Source of the DNA: Acheta domesticus | Taxonomy: Eukaryota; Arthropoda; Insecta; Orthoptera; Gryllidae | Assembly: GCA_031308135.1 (NCBI GenBank) | Contig: JAHLJT010000631.1 | Coordinates: forward strand, 7,284,764-7,348,763 | DNA length: 64,000 nucleotides | Direction of reading: 5' to 3' | Part shown: positions 55,315 to 64,000 of the stretch, piece after piece | How the letters are laid out: each line of letters opens with the position of its first letter | Numbering within the stretch: the first letter of the stretch is position 1 | Position numbers and translations under genes: made by a program | The notes under the pieces: generated by a model | Databases searched by the model: none | Seen by the model: only the letters and a program-made list of their open reading frames with translations | Told to the model about the DNA's origin: nothing

Positions 55315-55932
55315 TTAAACCGTGGACGTAGCTAACAGTGTAGGAGGGGGAAAAGGAGACACTGTGGCGCCACTACGGAGGATAAGAAAGGCGGGCCGCT
55401 TCAGAAGACTCTTCTCCAGGGATGTCAAAAGCTGACGTAGTGCATTCAAGCAACGATAATTCAAACTTGTTTTTGAAGTTCAACTTACTGGGGAAAAGAA
55501 GTAGAAAATATTTTTGAATTGCAATAATTAATTTTTCAGAACGAATGCGTGGGAACTAGTACTTACCTTCACTCTTTATCCGTTGGAAAAATGTTTCTTT
55601 ATGGTACGTGCGTTGTGTTTTGCGTGTATAGCACAATATTATTTGCTATTGGAAGTCATGGCTGTATAATAACCAATTGGGTTCAGCAGAGTAAACAAAA
55701 CACTTGCGCCTTGAATAACATATATGCAGCCTCCCCTGTTGGGGATGATGCAAGTTTACTGATAACGTAGAACATGCTTCACGGCTAGCTGCCGTTGAGT
55801 AGTGTTCTTGCACGAAGTAGACTCTTCCTCTGTGTAACACCGTCGCTGCCTTGCTCGGTGCAATATCGTTGCATAACCGTAGCTTACTTGGCGCATCGGG
55901 TGTTCGATACTACAGAGCATTTTGTTCATACG

Positions 55933-56403
55933 GCGTCACAGGCTGAAAGTCTATCTAATGAGTCCTGAACTAGGACGAAACGCTTTTGCTACCCTAACTG
56001 CTGGTCCTTTGCGCCTCTGCGCTAGGCTCATCCTGCACGCAGACTTGTGCGGTAGGTGAATACGGCACACGCCGCTGTACCCTTTTTCTCGAATGAGAAA
56101 AGATGGGAGCAGTTGAAAGTAGCACCCCTCTTCTACATCCACTGGTCGTTGGCCGAGCGCGTATAGGACAGAAGGCCGACTTTCCGGGTCAGTTTCGTCT
56201 TGTGTTCGACTCTTCAGACGCGGGCCGGTCCGCGTGGATACGAGGTGCGTTAGGTGGATACGGCGTGATGCCTTATCTACCTACCGCACAAGTGTGCGTG
56301 CAGGATGACCCTGGCGCAGAGGTACAGAGGATGAAGAGATAGGGTAGTTAAAGCGTTTCGTCCTGGTTCAAGATTCATCAGACAGGCTCTCAGCCTGTGA
56401 CGC
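55933..56403. repeat. Foldback with ~143-bp inverted arms (copy 2)
   Basis: Partner of 16356-16827. Arms at 55933-56074 and 56261-56403. Confidence 0.7.
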
Positions 56404-56434
56404 TGTAGGAAGTATACTGATAAGTTTCCATTAA

Positions 56435-57041
56435 GGTAGCTGTCTTCCTGAAAATGATGAAAATCGTGAAATTTCATGTTTTTCAACTTTTATAGGAACG
56501 TATGCTCTGTTTTATTCTCTTTCAAATGCTTAAACCGTTTATTGCTAGTTTCTTACTTTTGAGCAATTTTTTTTCGAAGCAAGTGTCATCTGTCAAGCCC
56601 TTAGTGAGGGAACTTCAGAAGCATTTTCCTTAATTGGGAGTTTTCAGCACATTCATGCATGTCAAACATCATAAATCATTAAATATTAAAGATAATAATA
56701 TAATTCTTTTTGCAACATGTAACACATAATTGGCTCTAGTGACTGAACTAGACTAGTGAATGTGTAACTAAAAGTTTCAGATATATGAACTGAAAAGTCC
56801 AGAATGAATTTATAAACAATTATTTTTTCTCAAATAAGTAAATACTGACTCTAGTTTTCACATTATCTTTACCCTTCTAGTTCATTCACTGCAATATACA
56901 ATTGTGGTTAATTTAAAAAAAGAATTATCAAAATATATCAATTCATTATAGAGTTTTGATGTCTGAAATAAAAACCTGTATAAGGGAAAACAAAATAGAC
57001 ACAAAATTCTTGATGCTTTTTTCTTTAGGTAGACAGCTACC
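56435..57041. mobile_element. TTAA-flanked MITE (copy 2)
   Basis: Partner of 16859-17472. TTAA at 56431-56434 and 57042-57045. Confidence 0.65.
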
Positions 57042-57109
57042 TTAATTCGAACTAAAAAAATATGTACGAAACTCGAAAAGAAGTGTATTTGGCGTACTCA
57101 TTTCAAAAT

Positions 57110-57676
57110 AGAGAGAGATGGCTCTGTGCATCAACCTGATGTCACTGCACTCCCTCTGACCGGGAAGTCCTAGGTTCGAGTCCCCATGGCGGCAGGATTT
57201 TCGACACTACCTTGTCAGCTAGGTGGAATTCAGTCGCTGTCCGGAGGAGAATTCTGGCGGCCGGCTGCTCTGATCGGTAGTTTTCCGTGGTTTTCTCCGA
57301 TCAACAACCAGGGGAATGCCGGAGCAGTACCCTAACAAACGGGCCACGGACCGCGCGCGATCTTTCCTTCCTCCTCCTGGTCCTGTCCTCTCCTCTTACA
57401 CACACACACTTACACTAACATGCACTACACTACCACACATGCCGGGAAACCGGTCGGAAGCTTACAGCTTGTCGCGGCTGGGGCGGTGCCCCGCTGGTGG
57501 GAGGTACCTGGTTGAGGGGAAACCCGCTAGTCGTCGGTAGGTCGGCGCCAGATCTCGCCATCCAGCGGGGAAAAGATCATCGCCACCTCCCGAGAAAAAA
57601 CGCGAACTACACTTACGGGACTAATGACCTACGTAGTTGACGCGCCCGGAAACACGAATAAATTAATCAATCAAAT
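57110..57676 (+). mobile_element. SINE-1 (copy 2 of 17541-18100)
   Basis: B box intact. Copy 2 retains GGGGCGGTGCCCCGCTGGTG in the body, where copy 1 has a short deletion. Confidence 0.88.
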
Positions 57677-58216
57677 TACTGGCTCCTACGAGGTATCGTC
57701 GCCTCGTCCGTCAGCATTTCCTTCGTGAACAAAGACTCACTTTCTGTACTAATTACCTAAAAACTGAAAAGTCCACAAGGCTGCTATCTTTTTAATTTAA
57801 AAAACATAATCTTGAACGGGTATAATTCTCTGCGTTGTCAATGATGTAAAAACTCCTAAGAAGTTGCTCGTCGAGTATGTAGTCCTATTCTTTTCCCAAA
57901 ATAAGGCGCACATGTATTATTGCAATAAAATGTTAATTTTAAGTCATTATTGTCTGCCTCTGCGTAACAGGGACTTAGAACTTCATCTACGATTACCGAC
58001 CTGAAGGCTGGAAAAGTGTTTCACTTAAGATACGCGACTTTTCAACAAGCGACTTTAGCGTGGTTGACGTCTTCTAGCGCCAAATCTTACATCGGCAAAA
58101 ATATAATCCTTCATCAAATGTCCTTCATGACGTATGGACTTTACCGCTTTGAAATCCAGTAGATGACATTATGAAGCTCCACAACGATCATCAACCCTGG
58201 AAAGGAAAAGACAAAG

Positions 58217-58500
58217 GTGTGGGTCTTAGTTAATGTTAATGCCTTGTTTTACGTGGCGAGACTCGGGCCACCAGGCCCGCTCTTCCGTCTGACCGCGCAA
58301 ATTTCGCTACGCTCCTTTTCACCTAGTGGAGAAAGAAGGTATTATCTCGGGCGACGAAACAGGCGATTTGAATTTAGCTCAGAGGCGTCATTTAGGCTTG
58401 AGGATCTTTTACATGCAAGTAAATCTACTAACATGGACCAGCCGGCTTTACTTCCCCTCCGCGGAAGGCGTACGAAGGATTTTTTTCGCCCTTAAAAATT
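58217..58500 (-). mobile_element. Retroelement 3' fragment with hairpin (copy 2)
   Basis: Partner of 18644-18910. The stem at 58264-58279 is intact but the loop changes from ATCA to ACCA on the plus strand. It keeps TCAGAGGCG, which is missing in copy 1. Confidence 0.6.
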
Positions 58501-59309
58501 CACGGGTTCTTTTGGGTTTGATCCCGCTAACTTGGGTATGACAGTCCGGCACGCTAACCGTCACACCATCGAATCCGCATCGAATCCGGCCTTCTCCGTC
58601 ACATACGCTCGGGAACCGAGATTAACACTAACCATTATCATCAACATCAATTAATGTTGTTTCTATAATCGACATCCGGATATTTCATTATTATTTCTTC
58701 GGCATCATCACCGCCATCACTCTCGTAGGATTCAGCGACCTAGCTACGCCCTGTTTTCATGTTAAATTGCCCTGCTTCACATTTTCCGACGCCGCGGATG
58801 GGAAATGAAACTCATCACGGGCGTCGCAGATTGTCAATCAGAAAAGCGAAAGTAAATTGTCAACTCAGGTGAATAGAAAGTTTCACGTAACTTCCATTTG
58901 AATAACCTAAAATTGTCATCTGATTGGAAATCGTGATAGGAGGCTAGCCTTTATCGTTTGGTGTCAAGAGTTTCAGCAGCTCGATTTATGCAAAAATGGA
59001 ATAATACGGACGTCTCAAAGATGTTTTCAGATAATAAACCATCTTTTAATATATCTAATTTCATGTCACCAGGGGCACTATTTCCAACGAAATGCCCTCA
59101 TATTAAAGTAAAAAAATTACAGAAACAACTTCCTAATTTATTCTTTGGTTCAGCTCTTTAAATCGTAAAGATAATTAAAAGCTTAGACATTAACCTACGT
59201 TTGGAGTACGCGCTCCATGCCTCTTCAACTCATATTTACCACATCCTCAAACACTGACAATAAGTTAGACATTTTTTTCTACTAAAATAATCCTAAGAAT
59301 AATTTATTG

Positions 59310-59338
59310 GGCAAAACAACGTTTGCCGGGTCAGCTAG
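59310..59338 (+). mobile_element. Helitron-like 3' terminus (copy 2)
   Basis: Hairpin, spacer and CTAG identical to 19728-19756. Confidence 0.5.
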
Positions 59339-59904
59339 TATCTTATAAATTTCCCACGACCTGCAAAGAATTCAATCAAATAATCTCAAAGGTTACTCAT
59401 ATTTTACTGTCATGAAGCTTTTAACATAGGCTTTCGACTCATTGTTATTCAGAGAATGACTCCTCATGCAAATCATTTTATTCTCTTTCTGCTTGCCCAG
59501 AATGTGCCAACTTTTTCGCAACTAGTCATGTCCGGAAGATTAGCCTATTAACAGAAGCGCGTGGTTGTTGACATAAACGGGAAGAAGGAACATGGGATTA
59601 AGTTGTTTTCTAGTAACGACGACTCAGTATAATCGTTATTAATGACAGTTACGGCATTGTAAAGGGATAATGAATTCATTATTTATTGGATAAACTAGAG
59701 GCATCACGAAATATTGTCTGTTGATTTTCAACACGAAATGAATATACTACTTTCAATAAATAAATCAGTATATATGAAAATTAATTCATAAAGAAGTTTA
59801 ACAGAAATTTATATTTTTTTGTAAGTTGTATTTGGTCTTTTCTACTTTCTCAATCATCACAATAGTAATTTTGAACTCGAAGTTTTCCTTTCAGTCCATG
59901 GTGC

Positions 59905-60608
59905 ATGTTTTATCGTGGGAGGTGGTAATGATCTTCCTCCGTTAAATGGCGAGATCCGGCGCCAATCATTTCGTTGCCAGGGTTTCCTCAACCAGGTATC
60001 TCCCACATGAGTGGCACCGTTCCAGCCTGGACAAGCTTCAAGCTCCCGACCGGTCTCCCGACATACATGGTAGTGTAGTGCATGTAAGTGTAAGTGTGCG
60101 TAAAGGTTGTGGGTAGGACGAGGAAGAGGAAGGAAAGATCGCGCGCGGTCCGTAGCCCGTTTTACAGTCGTTTTAGGCGCCGACCTACCGTCGACTAGCG
60201 GGGTTTTCCCCAAGCAGGTATCTCCCATAAACACGACACCACCCCAGCCGGGAAAAGCTCTAAGTCCCGCCCGGTCTTCTGACATGTGTGCTAGTGTATT
60301 GTATGTTAATGTGTGTGTGTGTGTGTGTGTGTGTAAGGGGGAGGATAGAACAAGGCCGAGGAAGGAAAGATCGCGCTCGGTCCCTGGCTCGTTTTTAGGG
60401 TACTGCTTCGGCATTCGCCTGGAGTTGATCGGAGAAACCACGGAAAACTATTGATCAGAGCATCCGACCGCTAGATTTCTCCTCCAGACAGAGACTGAAT
60501 TCGACCTAGCTGACGAGCTATATCGAAAATCCTGCCGCCATCAGGACTCGAACAAAGGACCTCCCGGTCAGAGGGACTGCAGTGACATCAGTTGATGCAG
60601 TGAGCCAC
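59905..60608 (-). mobile_element. SINE-1 composite (copy 2)
   Basis: Same compound structure as 20318-21021. The (GT)n run is several units longer. Confidence 0.75.
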
Positions 60609-60612
60609 CTAA

Positions 60613-60768
60613 GGGGTCGTCCATAATTTATGTCACGCTAAAGGAGGAGGAAGGGGGTCTGAGGCAGCGTTACGCTGCGTTACATAGAGATACGGTAGTG
60701 TGTTACAAGGGGGAGAGGGTGTATTGAAAATACTGGAAATTTGCGTTACGTAATTTATGGACAGCCCC
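60613..60768. mobile_element. Harbinger-like MITE, 156 bp (copy 2)
   Basis: Partner of 21026-21181. TAA on both sides. Confidence 0.8.
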
Positions 60769-60859
60769 TAAGCCGGTTGGACACCGCTTGGAAAAAACTG
60801 CATTGTGTGTGTTGATTCTGTCGTGCTCTTCCACTGAGTGCATCAAAGGGGTGTGTTGC

Positions 60860-61540
60860 GGGCAGCGCGGCGCGGCGTGGCGGGGGGCCATGGCGGCCTG
60901 TCCCCGCCCCTCCCCACCAATCCCCGCCCTTCCCCACCAAATCCCCGCACAATCCCCTTCACTCCCCGCCCCGCCTCACCCAATCCCCGCCCCTCCCCCA
61001 ATCCTCGCCACACCCATCCAATCTCCGCATCTCCCCACCCAATCCCCTCCCCTCCCCACCCGATCCCCGCCCCTACCCCCAATCCCCTCCCCTCCCCACC
61101 CAATCCCCGCCCCCTCCAACCCAATCCCCGCCCCGAGCGGGCGCGCGGGCGCCTGATGGGCGCATCCTGCCGGCGCTGGCAGCGGCCTGGCACACAGCAG
61201 CGCAGCGGCGCGCAGCCCCCGGCGCGCGATGTAATCGATGTGTACTCGCAATTAGAGGAGGCCGCGTTCGAGCCAGCGCCCCTCCCCTCCCCTGCCCTCC
61301 CGTGCCCCACCCCGCGGACCGTTCCCCGCCCCGCCCTCCCCTGCGGGGCCTCGACCCCCCCCCCGCGCCGGCGACGAACAATCTCGGCAAATTGGTCGCA
61401 TCCTCGCCACCACTCCCGCTCGCCCCCCTCCCCCCGACCCTCCCCGCCACCGCCCGCATTCCGCGACTTCCGCGCCCGCCCCGCCCACGCTCCCCGCCCC
61501 TACTCCGCGCCACAGTGGATCATAATGGAAGGGAACTGAA
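60860..61540. other. CpG-rich block with CCAAT/GC-box minisatellite (copy 2)
   Basis: Partner of 21270-21950 with several small indels in the C-rich array. These shift every long frame, which argues against coding. Confidence 0.65.
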
Positions 61541-61770
61541 AACGTCAGAAAATTGGCGCTGATAATGTCTTAAGATAAATTCTGTAGTGGCAGCAGAGAT
61601 CTTGTGGTACTCCATGATTAAAATTTCGCGATAAAAGTGGTCGTAGAGTCACTGATGATGGGGAAAAAATTCTCGAAACACGTGTATGGCTGAATTTTCT
61701 GCAAAGTAAGTTTATAAAATCTACAATTGTACTTGTATCCTGAAATTTTTGTCTTCAGATGCTAGTAATT

Positions 61771-62308
61771 CAGTCGACTCCGGTTATAGTGAACTTCTGG
61801 GGCCTAACATGTTCACTATATCAGAGATTCACTACATCCGATGGTGTCAATTAAATGAAATTTCTCCACAATGATTGATTTTGTTAATGTACCGGAAAAT
61901 TCATTAGCAGCACGAACTGAAAATTCCAATGTCTTCATTTGTCCTTAAAAAAATCAATTATAATGAATTGTTTGCTTCGTACATTTTACATTAGATCCCT
62001 CTCCTGAGTTCGTCCTCTCCATATTTGATTCTCCATTGTCCTCTGTCTATAAGTATCGTAATGTAGACATGACAACTTTCAATGCCTCTGGCACTGTTGG
62101 AACACCATCCCACTCTCCGAAGGCCCTTTTAATCGCCAAATGACACAAGAGATTCAACTGATTTCCAGGACTTTTTTCCTACGTTCACTATTGCCGAGGT
62201 TCACGATCACTATCCCCGAATTTTCTCACGCTCACGTAAAGTAATTGGAACGGGACCAGTGACTTATGTTCAGTATAACCGAGGGTTCACTACAATCGGA
62301 GTCGACTG
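61771..62308. mobile_element. pogo/Tc1-like MITE (copy 2)
   Basis: Partner of 22180-22715. Confidence 0.8.
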
Positions 62309-62540
62309 TACAATTTATCTGGCATACCCTGTGTTACTCGGGTATTGCTTATTAACATTCTTCTATTAGGAAAAGGAAATAACTTTATGTATGGTTTAAC
62401 ACCATCCTACCCTGCTTCGCTTCGTAATGACGCTCCGTTGCCTCACATGCCACGCCCCTTCTCCGATCAGCCCGATCTCACTGAGCCCTCTTTCACCCTC
62501 CCACCGTCCTTCTCTCCTCACTCTACCTCGCCCCACCTGG

Positions 62541-63078
62541 ACCGGGAGAGGTGGCTCAGCGCATCAGCTGATGTCACTGCAGTGCCTCTGATCGGGAGTC
62601 CCAAGTTACACTCCCGACGGCGGCAGGATTTTCGACACTAGCTTGTCAGCTAAGTCGAATGAAATCTGTCGCTGTCTGGAGAAGAATTCTAGCGGTCGGC
62701 TGCTCTGATCGGTAGTTTCTCCGATCAACATAAGGCGAATGCCGGAGCAGTACCCTAACAAACGGGCCACGGACCGCGCGCTATCTTTCCTTCCTCTTCC
62801 TTGTCCTATCCTCTCCTCTTACACACACACACTTACACTAACATGCAGTACACCACCACACATGCCGGGAGAGCGGTCGGGAGCTAAGAGCTTGTCTCGG
62901 CTGGGGCGGTGCCCCACTGATGGGAGACACCTGGTTGGGGAACCCCGCGAGTCGACTGTAGGATCTCGCCATCTAGCGAGGAAAGATTACCGCCACCTCC
63001 CGAGGAAAAATACACACTACACTTACGGGACTAATGACCTCTGTAGTTGACGCGCCTGGAGTCACTAACAATCATCAT
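62541..63078 (+). mobile_element. SINE-1 with target duplication (copy 2)
   Basis: Intact version of 22943-23445. CGCCCCACCTGG (62529-62540) and CGCTTCACCTGG (63079-63090) form an imperfect 12-bp target duplication. The tail is AACAATCATCAT. Confidence 0.85.
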
Positions 63079-63090
63079 CGCTTCACCTGG

Positions 63091-64000
63091 CCCGCCCTCA
63101 CTGTTTTGCCTCGCCCTTCCACTTTTGCTCTGAACATCGTTGCTAGGGGCAGATATCAACAGGAGCATTGTTGGATTATCCCATTGCTCATCACTTCGGA
63201 TGACAATGAGATCGGGATGATAAAGGACAGATCGCGAAAGACCCGAGGCCCGCTAACAAGGGTTTGCTTCGAAATTTATCTTAAGAAATTACGGATGCAA
63301 CCGATCAGGCCAGCCGGACAGGCAAAGGTAGGTCTAGAACCAGCTATTTAGCTGTCTGAAATGCATAAATTCTAACGTAATGGTATTCGAACCTAAAACT
63401 CACGGTGAACGAATCTTCAATTGTGGGTACCCAAACAACAAACACTTAGGCAATTTATTACTTTCTCTTTTATTTACATCACTAATTTCCAATGCTCAAA
63501 GTCACTGAGAGGAAACTCTGCAGCTTCCAGAATTTTGAGAGGTGACTAAGGTTTTGTGAGATACCCAGTAACTGGAAAAAAATTCGATGGTGAGGAAAAA
63601 ATTAATATATTTGATTCTGTTATTGCGCTCACTTTTATACTGCTCTCACAGACTGCATTCTCACTGCGTACTGTTGCCACTGTTAAGAGTAATATTCTGT
63701 CATATTCGGACTAATGAACATCTGTTAGAATCAAATGAATAATGTTTGATGATAATAAAATTGTTGCGAGAAAACGTGACTACCAACTCTGCTGAAAATC
63801 CGTTGCTAAAAATATCATTTCATAATAATTATTCATTATTTTCTAAAATGTTGACAAAAAGCCGAAAATGCGGTGTTTATGGGGGTTGTGGTACTCCTAA
63901 ACTAATTTTTAACGGTTTTATTGGTGCCGATGTTGTTCATGCATTGAAAACTAATAAACACGTTACTGCAGTATTTAAGACTGTTTTTGTTAAAATATTT
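63091..64000. other. Unassigned AT-rich sequence to window edge
   Basis: Partner of about 23465-24318. The first ~55 bp (GCCCGCCCTCACTGTTTTGC...) are missing from copy 1. Nothing else recognised. Confidence 0.5.

Larger units (their letters stand above)
43874..64000 (+). repeat. Long duplicated segment, copy 2
   Basis: Same order and orientation as 6304-24318 and continuing to the window edge. It carries two LINE insertions absent from copy 1, a short interrupted (ACGG)n array, five instead of nine minisatellite units, and an intact SINE tail where copy 1 has a deletion. Confidence 0.95.

Overview
This is eukaryotic intergenic DNA, most likely from an arthropod and probably an insect with a large, repeat-rich genome. 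The evidence is the mixture of R4/Dong-, Jockey- and RTE-like non-LTR retrotransposons, several tRNA-derived SINE families, and piggyBac-, Harbinger-, pogo- and hAT-like non-autonomous DNA transposons, with no bacterial gene organisation. I found no convincing host protein-coding gene. Every open frame with a recognisable protein family belongs to a retrotransposon or a transposase remnant, and most are frameshifted. I cannot name the species.

Layout. Positions 1-6250 hold two minus-strand R4/Dong-clade LINE copies in head-to-tail order, each bordered by (TAA)n arrays. Positions 6304-24318 and 43874-64000 are two copies, in the same orientation, of one long segment. By eye they differ at about 1% of sites plus indels. 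Copy 1 is about 18.0 kb. Copy 2 is about 20.1 kb, mainly because it carries two extra 5'-truncated LINE insertions (46291-47394 and 48287-49449), each with a 9-bp target duplication and a matching empty site in copy 1. The segment contains three SINE families, a pogo-like element, a LINE 3' end, a degenerate ~300-bp repeat, an (ACGG)n array, MITEs with TTA/TAA and TTAA target sites, a cytosine-rich minisatellite, a foldback, a Helitron-like 3' end and a CpG-rich block.

Positions 24319-43873 lie between the copies and include a run of exactly 1000 N (27886-28885), which is an assembly gap. This part holds a complete hAT-like element with 8-bp target duplications, three SINE-1 copies (two with clear 14-15 bp target duplications), a third copy of the pogo-like MITE, a decayed Harbinger-like MITE, a perfect 40-bp-arm palindrome inside one of a pair of direct repeats, and GC-rich blocks.

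Interpretation. The arrangement [copy 1]-[unique]-[gap]-[unique]-[copy 2] is what two alleles (haplotigs) joined head to tail would give, so a false duplication is a serious alternative to a real segmental duplication. Either way the two copies give before/after pictures of transposon insertions, microsatellite expansion and minisatellite contraction. The most interesting biology is the R4/Dong insertion in TAA repeats, a conserved retrotransposon 3' hairpin supported by a compensatory base-pair change, and the recent perfect palindrome.
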